DNA of 64,000 nt, taken from positions 53,102-117,101 of the forward strand of contig CAZYVU010000003.1 in assembly GCA_964651435.1 (NCBI GenBank), read 5' to 3'. Both the position numbers and the translations under genes were made by a program. Positions 7,835 through 16,391 of this stretch are shown piece by piece. The notes below the pieces were generated by a model. That model searched no databases, was not told the origin of the DNA, and saw only the letters and a list, made by a program, of their open reading frames with translations. The DNA is from CAZYVU01 sp964651435 (lineage in GTDB: Bacteria; Desulfobacterota; Syntrophorhabdia; Syntrophorhabdales; CAYQXL01). Numbering within the stretch: position 1 is the first letter of the stretch; every line of letters starts with the position of its first letter.

Positions 7835-9697
7835 TTAATTGGTTGGGGGAGGGAGCGGGGTTTCCGCTTCCGGGAACCTGAAGAGGGCGAAACGTTCCTC
7901 ATCGTCGTCCTTTTCCGTCTTCTGGAGGAGTATGGGCGTGAGGCCCTTCAGGTAAACGTGGGTCTTGAAAAGCCTCATCATGCTTACGTCCATGATGAGA
8001 AGGCCACCGGGGTTGCGAAGACCGAAGGTCCGGAGTTCGGCAGGCGTGTTGACACTCTGTATACAGCCGACGTCAAGGTAATAGATGAGCGAGGCCGTCG
8101 CCCCCAGGAAGACAGCGACCCTCTGCCTGTCTGCGGCAGCGACGTGAGGCCGGACCTCGTTGCAGAAGGCCTTGAGCGTCCTGCCCCGCTCCGCAATGGA
8201 CGTGCCTGCACCGAGGACCAAGAGCTCCATGATCACGACCCCTGCGAAGAGGGTGGTGGCCGCCAGGGGCCGTGATCCCCTCTTCAGCATCACAAGTGCT
8301 GCAAGCCCTGCAGCCATCACCGCCGGCCCGGCCAGGAAGAGGGAGTAATGCCGGTATGCGGGCGCAATAAAGGGCGCTGCCAGTGCTGCAAGTCCGGCTG
8401 CCGCAACGGCAGAAGCGGTAACTGCGATGACGAAGGAGAGAAGGTCCTTTGCCTTGACGGGCCCACGGCTGATCCAGTCACCCACGGCCTTACCTGCGAT
8501 GAGGGTGAGCCCAGGAACGATCGGAAGGATGTAGTAGCCGCGGCGTGAGCCCGAGAGGGTGAAAAAGACAAAGATGCCGAGCACTGAGAAAAGGCACCAC
8601 AGCTTGCGGCGGTCCCTTTCCCAGCGCCGCCCGTCCCAGAGGCCGGCTATGGCCACGAGGGTCCAGGGGACGAGGAAGACGGGCGTGTGAAGGAGATAGG
8701 TGTAGACGGGATCCTTGTGGTCAAAGGGCCGGAAAAACCGTGTAATGTTTTCTGTGACCATGAGCTGCACGGGCAGCCAGGACCCTGTGGCCGCCACGGG
8801 CCAGAGAAGAAGGGCGGAAAAGAGCGCTGCGCCGGCGACGATGGCCGCCAGGGCCGGTGCGGAGAGAAGCCAGCGAAACTCCTCCCGGAGGATGGGCCAC
8901 GCCTGCGCCTGCCACGGAAGCCCCTGAGCGGCGGCGGCTCGGCACCGGTACGCAACGGCAGCAAGGCTGTAGCTACCCGCTGCAAAGAGGGCCACGGCCG
9001 GTGCCACGGGTCCTTTACAAAAGGAGGCCACCGCCCCTGTTCCATAGAAGGCGAGAAGCCAGGGAAACCTTCCCCGGGCAGCGCCCGCCAGAAAAAAGAA
9101 GGCCATGGACCAGATGCCGAGCAGGTTCAGCACCTCGGCGGAAGCCGTGCGGGACCAGAAAAGAAACATGGTCATGGTGGTCAGGAGAAGTGCCGCCGTA
9201 CCGCCTGCGGGCCTGCTGAAAAGCCTTCTGCCGATAAGATAGGTAATGACGACGGCGAGAAGGCCGGCGATGGCGCTGGGGAGGCGAAGAGTAAGCTCCG
9301 TCAGGCCGAAGGGGAAGGCAAAAGGAAGGGTGAGCCAGTGAGAAAGAAGCGGCTTGTCGAAGTCGGGAACGCAGTTGGTCGTGGGGTAGAAGTAGTTGCC
9401 CGATACCATCATCTCGCGGACGATGAGGGCCCACCGGCCCTCGGGTCCCCACAACGTCCTGACGGAGAGGCCGACGGAGAGGAGTAGGGCCGCAAGGAGG
9501 CCAAGGCCGAGAAGCCAAAGCCAGTCGGCCTTTGACCATCGCAGCCCAGGAAAGAGGCTCTCGGGAGGCCCAAGTATGTTCGGTCTCTCGGACAAGGGTG
9601 CAATCAATGAACCATACTTCGAGGCGGCGTGGCAAGATATCCTATTACCCAACCGTACCCGAAGTCGCCATGAAGCGCCAGATCCTTCCCGTCGCAA
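7835..9697 (-). CDS. PMT/ArnT-type membrane glycosyltransferase
   Basis: Inner-membrane GT-C fold enzyme that transfers a sugar from a polyprenyl-phosphate donor to a lipid or protein acceptor on the periplasmic side. About 12 hydrophobic helices are seen, beginning at residue 60. The first periplasmic loop has EGRWALIVREMM and NCVPDFDKPLLSHWLTLPF, corresponding to the catalytic acidic residue and the (D/E)KP motif of ArnT and PMT relatives. LRLPSAIAGLL and KGPVAPAVALFAAGSYSL are also typical of the family. The start is uncertain: no ATG precedes the first helix, and the longest frame opens with TTG at 9697, with other TTG codons before residue 50. Acceptor (lipid A, glycolipid or protein) unknown. 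Confidence 0.82.
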   Translation of the reverse strand: MRREGSGASWRLRVRLGNRISCHAASKYGSLIAPLSERPNILGPPESLFPGLRWSKADWLWLLGLGLLAALLLSVGLSVRTLWGPEGRWALIVREMMVSGNYFYPTTNCVPDFDKPLLSHWLTLPFAFPFGLTELTLRLPSAIAGLLAVVITYLIGRRLFSRPAGGTAALLLTTMTMFLFWSRTASAEVLNLLGIWSMAFFFLAGAARGRFPWLLAFYGTGAVASFCKGPVAPAVALFAAGSYSLAAVAYRCRAAAAQGLPWQAQAWPILREEFRWLLSAPALAAIVAGAALFSALLLWPVAATGSWLPVQLMVTENITRFFRPFDHKDPVYTYLLHTPVFLVPWTLVAIAGLWDGRRWERDRRKLWCLFSVLGIFVFFTLSGSRRGYYILPIVPGLTLIAGKAVGDWISRGPVKAKDLLSFVIAVTASAVAAAGLAALAAPFIAPAYRHYSLFLAGPAVMAAGLAALVMLKRGSRPLAATTLFAGVVIMELLVLGAGTSIAERGRTLKAFCNEVRPHVAAADRQRVAVFLGATASLIYYLDVGCIQSVNTPAELRTFGLRNPGGLLIMDVSMMRLFKTHVYLKGLTPILLQKTEKDDDEERFALFRFPEAETPLPPPTN

Positions 9698-9810
9698 ACC
9701 TGCGGAGGGAGGAGCTCTTGCAGGCCCTCACCTGTGCGCAGGGAGAGTAAGGGTTCGCCCATGAGAGGGCCCCGCGCTCCTCAAACCCCTTGGCCTCCCA
9801 TCGTTCCTTG

Positions 9811-10506
9811 TTATTTCCGCCAGGACAGGCGCTTTTCCGTCCACCGCGAGAGGCTGGTGAAGGCGAAGCAGATGATGAAGTAGATGACGGCGACGAAGGC
9901 GAAGATTTCCGTGGGATAGATCATGGTGCGGTTGTTGATCTGCGTGGCTGCGTGCGTCAGCTCCGAGACCCCGACGATGAAAGCCAGGGACGTATCTTTG
10001 ATCATGGAGACGAACTGGTTGACGAAGGATGGTATCATGTTCCTCAGGCCCTGGGGCAGGACGATAAAGACCATGACCTGCCAGGGCTTAAGCCCCGTCG
10101 AAAGGCCCGCCTCCGTCTGGCCCCGCGGGATGCCCTCGACGCCTGCCTTGACGATCTGCGACATGTAGGCGGAGGTGAAGATGGTGAGGGCCGCGATGAC
10201 GGTCCAGCTCTCCGATACGGTGCCTCCCATGACGGCAGGCAGAAGGAAGTACATCCAGAATATGACCATGAGGAGCGGCATGCCCCTGATGAAGTTGAGG
10301 ACGACCAGCGTGGCGTACCGGATGGGCCTGTTGTGGGAGATGTTCAGGAGACCGAGAATGAGACCGCCGAAAAAGGAGAGGATACAGGCCACGACGGCGA
10401 GATAGAGGGTCAGCGCGATGCCGCCGAGGGGGCCGTGGGGAAAGCGGCCGATAAAAAAGTAGGTGATGTTCGTCCAGATGACGGTGAAATTAAGACCCGT
10501 TTCCAT
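9811..10506 (-). CDS. Polar amino acid ABC transporter permease (GltK/HisM type)
   Basis: One of two inner-membrane permeases of an amino acid uptake ABC transporter. The 231 residues hold about five membrane segments and the family EAA loop EGIPRGQTEAGLSTGLKPWQ (about residues 130-150), which contacts the ATPase. N-terminal ALTLYLAVVACILSFFGG matches the HisM/GltK domain. The gene starts one base after the stop of the companion permease and closes the operon ATPase, binding protein, permease, permease. Confidence 0.92.
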   Translation of the reverse strand: METGLNFTVIWTNITYFFIGRFPHGPLGGIALTLYLAVVACILSFFGGLILGLLNISHNRPIRYATLVVLNFIRGMPLLMVIFWMYFLLPAVMGGTVSESWTVIAALTIFTSAYMSQIVKAGVEGIPRGQTEAGLSTGLKPWQVMVFIVLPQGLRNMIPSFVNQFVSMIKDTSLAFIVGVSELTHAATQINNRTMIYPTEIFAFVAVIYFIICFAFTSLSRWTEKRLSWRK

Positions 10507-10507
10507 G

Positions 10508-11215
10508 TCACCGTGCCTTCATGGGACTGAGAAACTTCTCGTCGTAGTAGGTAATGAGGAGCGTGATGATGACGGAAAGGACGACATAGACGAGGGTTGC
10601 GGCCGTGAAGGCCTCGAAACCCTTGAACGTATAACTTTCCACCTGCCGTGCCTGATAGGTCAGCTCCATGACCCCGATGGTCATGGCCAACGACGAGTTC
10701 TTCGTCAGGTTCAGGAACTGGTTAATGAGGGGCGGTATGGTGAGCCGCACTGCCTGGGGCAGAATGATGTACTGCATGGACCGTATGTAGGAGAAGCCCG
10801 AACTTCGTGCCGCCTCCAACTGCTCCTTCGGGATTGAGCGAACGCCGGACCGAATATCCTCGGCGATGAATGCCGATGTGTAGATGGTCAGTGCGATAAC
10901 GGCGGCGGCGAACTCGAAATTGGTCTTGTTGAGCCAGTCGTTGAAGGCCTGGGGCAGGATCTTGTAGGAACCGAAATACCAGAAGAAGATCTGGATAAGG
11001 AGCGGCGTATTGCGGAAGAACTCAAGGTATCCGTGGGCAAACCATCGGAAAGGTCCCACGTGGCTCATGCGCATCATGGCGATGATGAGCCCCAGGAGGA
11101 AAGAAAGGACGATGGAGACGACGGAAAGCTGCACCGTCGTATAGAAGCCCGAAAGAAGCCACTCGAAATATTTTCCCGAGGTGACGACGGACCAATCGAA
11201 CTGGTACTTAAGCAC
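10508..11215 (-). CDS. Polar amino acid ABC transporter permease (GltJ/HisQ type)
   Basis: Partner permease of the amino acid uptake system. The 235 residues show the GFYTTVQLSVVSIVLSFLLG opening, NTPLLIQIFFWYFG (classical of the GltJ/GlnP group), and the EAA loop SIPKEQLEAARSSGFSYIRS. About five membrane segments are seen. It lies 129 bases downstream of the binding-protein gene. That gap contains a possible 7-bp stem (11270-11276 with 11311-11317), which could help keep binding-protein mRNA in excess. Confidence 0.92.
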   Translation of the reverse strand: MLKYQFDWSVVTSGKYFEWLLSGFYTTVQLSVVSIVLSFLLGLIIAMMRMSHVGPFRWFAHGYLEFFRNTPLLIQIFFWYFGSYKILPQAFNDWLNKTNFEFAAAVIALTIYTSAFIAEDIRSGVRSIPKEQLEAARSSGFSYIRSMQYIILPQAVRLTIPPLINQFLNLTKNSSLAMTIGVMELTYQARQVESYTFKGFEAFTAATLVYVVLSVIITLLITYYDEKFLSPMKAR

Positions 11216-11344
11216 CGGTCTTAACCCTGTCCCTTATCAAGCAACGGTATAGAGCCGGAGAGGGGCCTATCGGCGAGCCGCAGCAAGAAGTTTTGTGCCT
11301 TTTCTCCGTTTCGCCGATTCTCCCCATCCCCATCTCGCTCTTTT

Positions 11345-12160
11345 CTACTTGTCCGCCGTGATCTTAAACTTACCCCGTGCCATCGGGGTGGAGGCGGTGG
11401 GTCCGAACCATTTGTCGAATATCTTCTTTGCCTCGCCGGTCTTTTCCATGTCAAGGAGCGTCTTGTTGACGAAATCCACGAACGCCTTTTCGCCCTTCCT
11501 GATGCCGAGGCCGTAGGGTTCATCCGATATCTGGATGTCGGGAATCTCGAACTGTTCCTTGTTTGGTGCCTTGCCGAGGAGGTTGGCCAGGATCGACTCG
11601 TCCGTTGTCACGGCAACGACCTTGCCCTGCTGGAGGGCCAGGAATGCCTGCGGGTAGTCGTCAAAGGAGAGGACCGTCGCCTTCGGCAGGGCCTTCGAAG
11701 CGTTCTGCTCCGACGTGGAGCCCTTTGCCGTCCCTATCCTTTTGCCTTCGAGGTCGGCAAGGCTTTTCACCGTGCCCTTCTTGGTCAGAAATTTCTGGCC
11801 CGTCATGAAATAGGTGTAGCTAAAATCGATCTGTTTTGCTCTTTCGGCTGTCTTCGTCATCGTTGCCGCAATCATGTCGATGTTGCCCTCAACGAGCTGC
11901 GGCATGCGGCTCGCCGACGTAACAGGCTTGAGCTGCAGCTTCACGCCCAGCTTGTTGGCGATGTAGCGGCAAAAGTCAACGTCGTACCCTACGATTTCCC
12001 TGGTCTTCTCATCGATAAAACCGAAGCCCGGCGTGGAGTCCTTTACCCCACAGACGAGGGCGCCCCTCTTCTTGATGTTGTCGAGGGTGTCGGCCATGAC
12101 GGCCGTTGCGGCGAAGGTGATTACCATCACCGCCAGGATAAGGAAACTGACCTTTTTCAT
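11345..12160 (-). CDS. Periplasmic amino-acid-binding protein (glutamate/aspartate-like)
   Basis: Ligand receptor of the amino acid ABC transporter. The 271 residues begin with a signal peptide (MKKVSFLILAVMVITFAATAVMA, cleavage near residue 23). A type 3 solute-binding fold follows: the GALVCGVKDSTPGFGF opening, GYDVDFCRYIANKLG, NIDMIAATMTKTAERAKQID and GSTSEQN. The latter blocks resemble GltI-type glutamate/aspartate receptors and general L-amino-acid receptors; the exact ligand is not decided. The ATPase gene lies 24 bases upstream. Confidence 0.92.
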   Translation of the reverse strand: MKKVSFLILAVMVITFAATAVMADTLDNIKKRGALVCGVKDSTPGFGFIDEKTREIVGYDVDFCRYIANKLGVKLQLKPVTSASRMPQLVEGNIDMIAATMTKTAERAKQIDFSYTYFMTGQKFLTKKGTVKSLADLEGKRIGTAKGSTSEQNASKALPKATVLSFDDYPQAFLALQQGKVVAVTTDESILANLLGKAPNKEQFEIPDIQISDEPYGLGIRKGEKAFVDFVNKTLLDMEKTGEAKKIFDKWFGPTASTPMARGKFKITADK

Positions 12161-12184
12161 AGTGTAAACTCCTCCTTATTTGAT

Positions 12185-12916
12185 TCAGTGCATGGGCGAC
12201 AGTATCTCTTTCAGGAACTGGCGGGCCCTGTCTGTCTTTGGTGCCTTGAAAAACTCATCGGGTTTTGCCTCCTCCACGATAACGCCATAATCCATGAAGG
12301 CAACCCGGTCGGAGACCTCGCTCGCAAAGCCCATCTCGTGGGTTACTACAATCATGGTCATGCCGGACTTGGCAAGGTCCTGCATAACCAGAAGCACCTC
12401 GCCTATCATTTCCGGGTCGAGGGCTGACGTGGGCTCGTCGAAAAGCATGATCCGAGGCTTCATTGCCAGCGCCCGCGCTATAGCAACACGCTGCTGTTGG
12501 CCCCCTGAAAGCTGCGACGGGTAGGCGTCGCGCTTGTCCGCCAGGCCCACCCTCTCCAGGAGGGTCATGGCCTGCTGCTCCGCCTCTGCCTTCCCCAGAC
12601 CGCGAATCTTTACCGGTGCCAGCGTGACGTTCCTGAGGACGGAAAGGTGGGGATAGAGGTTGAACTGCTGGAACACAAACCCTATCTCCGCCCTCAACTT
12701 GTTGATGTCCGTCTTGCGGTCCGATATGTCCAGGCCATCGACGATGAGTTTGCCTTCGTTGATCGGTTCCAGCTTGTTAATCGTTCGAATGAGTGTTGAT
12801 TTGCCCGACCCCGAGGGGCCGCAAACGACCAGCACCTCCCCCTGTCTGACGAAGAGATTGACGTTGTTCAAGACGTGTAGGTCTTTGAACCACTTGTGCA
12901 CACCCTGGAATTCGAT
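12185..12916 (-). CDS. Polar amino acid ABC transporter ATP-binding protein
   Basis: Energises the amino acid transporter. From ATG 12916 the product is 243 residues, starting MIEFQGVHKWFKDLHVLNNV, the standard GlnQ/GltL opening; ten more residues to 12946 are possible but unlikely. Visible motifs: Walker A GPSGSGKST, Q-loop FQQFNLYPHLSV, signature LSGGQQQRVAIARAL, Walker B IMLFDEPTSALDPE, and switch VVTHEMGFA. It is the first gene of the operon, behind the candidate promoter at 12994-13023. Confidence 0.94.
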   Translation of the reverse strand: MEFQGVHKWFKDLHVLNNVNLFVRQGEVLVVCGPSGSGKSTLIRTINKLEPINEGKLIVDGLDISDRKTDINKLRAEIGFVFQQFNLYPHLSVLRNVTLAPVKIRGLGKAEAEQQAMTLLERVGLADKRDAYPSQLSGGQQQRVAIARALAMKPRIMLFDEPTSALDPEMIGEVLLVMQDLAKSGMTMIVVTHEMGFASEVSDRVAFMDYGVIVEEAKPDEFFKAPKTDRARQFLKEILSPMH

Positions 12917-12993
12917 CATCTGCCGCTCCTGGCCCGGGACTCGCAATCTTCCTTTAAAGCCTATCTCTTCAGAAGCTCGCTGAAAAGCGTATT

Positions 12994-13023
12994 ACTATAC
13001 ACTAATTAGGGACTTACAGGCAA
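12994..13023 (-). promoter_or_regulatory. Candidate sigma-70 promoter for the amino acid ABC operon
   Basis: Read on the minus strand: a -35-like TTGCCT (13023-13018), an 18-base spacer and a -10-like TATAGT (12999-12994). This is about 80 bases before the ATPase start at 12916. Both boxes are imperfect, so this is inference from sequence. Confidence 0.5.
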
Positions 13024-13065
13024 TGGGTGTGTCGTCCTTGAGCCCAGAGGCGGAGTTGAAGGGGG

Positions 13066-13755
13066 TTAGACCATAAGGTACTTCTTCTTCACTTCCTCAT
13101 TTGCCTCGAGCTCTGCCACGGTGCCTTCGAAACGGATGTTCCCATTATCTATAACGTAGGCCCTGTTAATGAGTTTGAGAGCGCTACGAACGTTTTGCTC
13201 CGAAAGAAGGATGCTGATGCCTGCATCCTTAAGCCTCAGAATCTGCTCCTCCAGATCGCGCACAATAAGGGGGGCGAGGCCTTCCGTGGGCTCGTCGAGC
13301 AAAAGGAGCTCAGGACCACCCATCAGTGCCCTTGCTATGGTAAGCATCTGTTGCTCTCCGCCGCTTAAGTTGCCGGCACGCCTCGTCTTTATTTCGGCCA
13401 GGGCAGGAAATATGTTGTAAACGCGCTCCTTGTTCCAGTCCTGTGCCCGTGCGTGAACGATGTCGAGGTTATCGTCAACGGAAAGGTCGGCAAAGACCCG
13501 CCTGTCATCAGGTACATATCCAATGCCCTTTCTGAACAGCAGGTAGGGCTTGGCTCCCGTGATGTCTTTGCCGTTAAACGTGATGGTGCCCTCTTTGGGT
13601 GGGGTGAGCCCCATAATGCTCCTCATGGTGGTGCTCTTGCCGGCGCCGTTGCGGCCGAGCAGACCCACGACCTCACTCCTGGTGACGGTAAGGCTTACAT
13701 TGAAGAGGATGTGGCTCAGCCCGTAGTATGTGTGAATGCCGTCTACATTAAGCAT
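13066..13755 (-). CDS. livF: Branched-chain-type ABC transporter ATP-binding protein LivF (first Liv system)
   Basis: One of two ATPases of a HAAT/Liv uptake system. The 229 residues have Walker A GRNGAGKST, Q-loop, signature LSGGEQQMLTIARAL, Walker B LLLLDEPTEGLAP, and the LivF-specific tail SEQNVRSALKLINRAYVIDNG. Its start overlaps the end of livG by 13 bases. It is the last gene of the GntR-livKHMGF cluster. Liv-type systems in this group often carry amides, urea or aromatic/short acids rather than leucine, so the substrate is open. Confidence 0.93.
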   Translation of the reverse strand: MLNVDGIHTYYGLSHILFNVSLTVTRSEVVGLLGRNGAGKSTTMRSIMGLTPPKEGTITFNGKDITGAKPYLLFRKGIGYVPDDRRVFADLSVDDNLDIVHARAQDWNKERVYNIFPALAEIKTRRAGNLSGGEQQMLTIARALMGGPELLLLDEPTEGLAPLIVRDLEEQILRLKDAGISILLSEQNVRSALKLINRAYVIDNGNIRFEGTVAELEANEEVKKKYLMV

Positions 13756-14492
13756 ACGTCGCTCCCGCCCAGATAGGCGTCCTGCACCGCCTCGTTGCAG
13801 CGCACCTCGTTGCAGGTACCTTGGACGATTGTTGTCCCCCGCACCATGACCATAATCCTATTTGCTATGCCGAACACAATCTCCATGTCGTGTTCGCAAA
13901 AAAGGATCGTCAGCCCCATCTTTTCCCTAAGGTGCTGGATAAGGTCTATGCACCGGGCCGTCTCTTCCGGCGACATGCCTGCCGTCGGTTCATCGAGAAT
14001 GAGGAACTCCGGGTTGCCCCCCAAAGCCATAGCGATTTCCAGGACCTTTCGGTCACCGTGGGACAGCGCCCCGCTCATTCTATCTTTTTTGTCCAGAAGG
14101 CCCACGTTCCTCAGCAGCTCTGTCGTCTCTTCGACGGCCAACTTTGTCGATGGGGTGAAGAGATTCCATGTCTTTTTCTCACGGGAGAGGATGGAAATCT
14201 GGGTGTTTTCGAAAATGGTGAGGCGATTAAAGACGTTGACAACCTGAAAGGACCGGGAAATTCGCTTTCTGCACACCTGATGAGGTTGAAGGCCCTTGAT
14301 ATCCTCGCCCTTGAAGAGGACTTGTCCGGAATCAGGCTTCAGCACGCCGGTAATGAGGTTGAAGAGGGTCGTTTTTCCTGCGCCATTTGGGCCGATGACA
14401 GCGACAATCTCTCCCTGATTGACGTCAAGGTTGGCATTGCTGACGGCCTTAAATCCGCCGAACGATTTCGCTAATGATCTAACCTGCAGCAC
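13743..14492 (-). CDS. livG: Branched-chain-type ABC transporter ATP-binding protein LivG (first Liv system)
   Basis: Second ATPase of the Liv system. The 249 residues have Walker A GPNGAGKTT, the RSFQVVNVFNRLTIFEN loop typical of LivG, signature LSHGDRKVLEIAMAL, Walker B FLILDEPTAGMSPEE, and switch FCEHDMEIVFGIANRIMVM. It lies 3 bases downstream of livM and overlaps livF by 13 bases, indicating tight translational coupling. Confidence 0.94.
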   Translation of the reverse strand: MLQVRSLAKSFGGFKAVSNANLDVNQGEIVAVIGPNGAGKTTLFNLITGVLKPDSGQVLFKGEDIKGLQPHQVCRKRISRSFQVVNVFNRLTIFENTQISILSREKKTWNLFTPSTKLAVEETTELLRNVGLLDKKDRMSGALSHGDRKVLEIAMALGGNPEFLILDEPTAGMSPEETARCIDLIQHLREKMGLTILFCEHDMEIVFGIANRIMVMVRGTTIVQGTCNEVRCNEAVQDAYLGGSDVCLM

Positions 14493-14495
14493 CGG

Positions 14496-15452
14496 TCACT
14501 CCTTGATTGCGACAACGGTTCCCTTGCGGCGGAACATCCCTTCCAGCCACCCAAGGACGCCGTCAGGTAAGAAGAAAATGACGGCCATAAAAATGATGCC
14601 AAGAACGAGTGCCCAATAGAGCGTGTAGGTACTCACAAAGGTCCTGAGCAATACAATGATGGCCGCGCCGAGCATAGGCCCGAGGAAGGTGAACCATCCC
14701 CCGAGGAGGCACATGATGATGGACTCCATGGACAGTGTCCAAAACATCATGTCGGGAAAGACCGTGTTGTCGACGGCAACGAAGAGCGTTCCCGCCACGC
14801 CGGCGAAAAAGCCTGCGATGGCGAGGGCCACAAGTTGGTGCCGCCGCACGTTGACTCCGATCATGCCGCTCCGCACCGGATTGTCCCGTATGCCTTGTAG
14901 GACGCTGCCAAAAGGTGACTTGAGCATCCTGTACATGAGGTAGAGTGAGATGACCGACACGATGAGGGTAAAGTAGTAGGCGCCGGTGGCCGAAGAGATG
15001 ATATCGGGCATCGATATCCCGTGGATGCCGTCGTCGCCGCCGGTAAAGGAGTACCAGCGGTAGACGATGGCCCACACCAGCGATCCGAGAGAGATCTGGA
15101 GCATACCGAAATAGAGCTTGGAAAGGCGTATGCAAATGATCCCCATAACGAGGCTCAAGGCTGCCGCCACGACCGGCCCCACAATAAAACCAAGCCAGGG
15201 GGAAAGCCCTGATTTGGTGATCATGAGGGCGGCTCCGTAGGCCCCCACCCCGTAAAAGACGGCATGGTGGAGCTGGAAGATACCTCCGAATCCAAGCACA
15301 AAGTTGTTGCTTGTAGCCAGAAGCCCGTAGAGAAAGATGATGGACAGCACATAGATGTAAAACCGGGGTAACACAAAGGGCAAGAGACAAAGAACGACGA
15401 GTGCCGCTGTCCACCAGATTTTTTCCTTTGCGCTTAGCGTACCCGTTGCCAT
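14496..15452 (-). CDS. livM: Liv-type ABC transporter permease LivM (first Liv system)
   Basis: Inner-membrane permease. The 318 residues show about eight to nine hydrophobic segments, with LivM hallmarks FVLGFGGIFQLHHAVFYGVGAY (about 50-72), the GGDDGIHG loop, SPFGSVLQGIRDNPVRSGMIG (the cytoplasmic coupling loop) and a GGWFTFLGPMLGAAII ending. It sits 13 bases downstream of livH. Confidence 0.93.
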   Translation of the reverse strand: MATGTLSAKEKIWWTAALVVLCLLPFVLPRFYIYVLSIIFLYGLLATSNNFVLGFGGIFQLHHAVFYGVGAYGAALMITKSGLSPWLGFIVGPVVAAALSLVMGIICIRLSKLYFGMLQISLGSLVWAIVYRWYSFTGGDDGIHGISMPDIISSATGAYYFTLIVSVISLYLMYRMLKSPFGSVLQGIRDNPVRSGMIGVNVRRHQLVALAIAGFFAGVAGTLFVAVDNTVFPDMMFWTLSMESIIMCLLGGWFTFLGPMLGAAIIVLLRTFVSTYTLYWALVLGIIFMAVIFFLPDGVLGWLEGMFRRKGTVVAIKE

Positions 15453-15465
15453 GCTCTGCTCCTCG

Positions 15466-16365
15466 TCACCACGTTGATTTCAGCAGGCCCGTCGGCCTGA
15501 ACAGGAGAACGACAATAACGGCCAGATAGGGGAAGATAATGCCGAACTGGGGCCATACGAGAATGCCCAGGGATTGGGTAAGACCGAAAATGAGGGCGCC
15601 GAGGAGCGCTCCCCAAATGTTTCCCAGTCCGCCCATAATTACTATGAGAAAGGCCTCCATGATGAGTGTGTGGTCCATGCCCAGGGTGACGCTTACGGTG
15701 GGCGCGACGAGAACGCCTCCGAGGCCGGCGAGGAAGCAGCCGATAACAAAAACGGAGGCGAAGACCCAGCTTACGTTGATGCCCACGGCACCGACCATTT
15801 CCCTATCCACGGCCGCCGCCCTGGCGATCTTGCCGATCTTCGTTTTGTTGACGAGAAGCCAGAGCGCGACGGCGATGACAGGGCCGGCAATGAGGAGAAA
15901 GGTGCTGTACAGCGGAAAGGGCAGCCCGCCGAAAAGCGGAATGTACCCCTGGAACAGGCGAGGCACGGGGACGGACTTGTATTCGCCGCCCCAAACAAGT
16001 TTTACGAGATCCCCGAAAACGAGGGAGAAGGCAAAGGTGAGGAGAATAAGCATCAGGTGTTCGCGTTCGTATAGAAACTGAAAAACACCCCTTTCCGCTA
16101 TGAGGCTTATGGCGGCGACTGCAAGGGGGGCCCCCAAAAGGGCCATCCAGAATCCCATTTCGCCGCCGCCGAAGACTTTGGAAAGGGAGAAGGCCATGAA
16201 GGCCCCTATCATATACAGTGACCCGTGGGCCACATTGGGGATGCGGAGCACCCCCAGAATGAGGCTCAATCCCGACGAAACGATGAAGAGGATCGTCGTC
16301 CTGCTCAGACCCACAAGGATCTGACTCAGAATTCCCGGCGGAATGATGGCGTATATGGCGTCCAC
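15466..16365 (-). CDS. livH: Liv-type ABC transporter permease LivH (first Liv system)
   Basis: Inner-membrane permease partner of LivM. The 299 residues show about eight membrane segments and the LivH core ILGVLRIPNVAHGSLYMIGAF and ARAAAVDREMVGAVGINVSW (the coupling loop), then IVIMGGLGNIWGALLGALIFG. The binding-protein gene ends 26 bases upstream, so all five genes read as one transcript. Confidence 0.93.
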   Translation of the reverse strand: MDAIYAIIPPGILSQILVGLSRTTILFIVSSGLSLILGVLRIPNVAHGSLYMIGAFMAFSLSKVFGGGEMGFWMALLGAPLAVAAISLIAERGVFQFLYEREHLMLILLTFAFSLVFGDLVKLVWGGEYKSVPVPRLFQGYIPLFGGLPFPLYSTFLLIAGPVIAVALWLLVNKTKIGKIARAAAVDREMVGAVGINVSWVFASVFVIGCFLAGLGGVLVAPTVSVTLGMDHTLIMEAFLIVIMGGLGNIWGALLGALIFGLTQSLGILVWPQFGIIFPYLAVIVVLLFRPTGLLKSTW

Positions 16366-16391
16366 GGCCCCTTCTCCTTTACCGGAAGACC

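Noticed and set aside
9698..9810. Possible small gene between the glycosyltransferase and the amino acid permease
   Set aside because: Short frames on the plus strand here overlap the glycosyltransferase 5' region and have no ribosome site or recognisable product.
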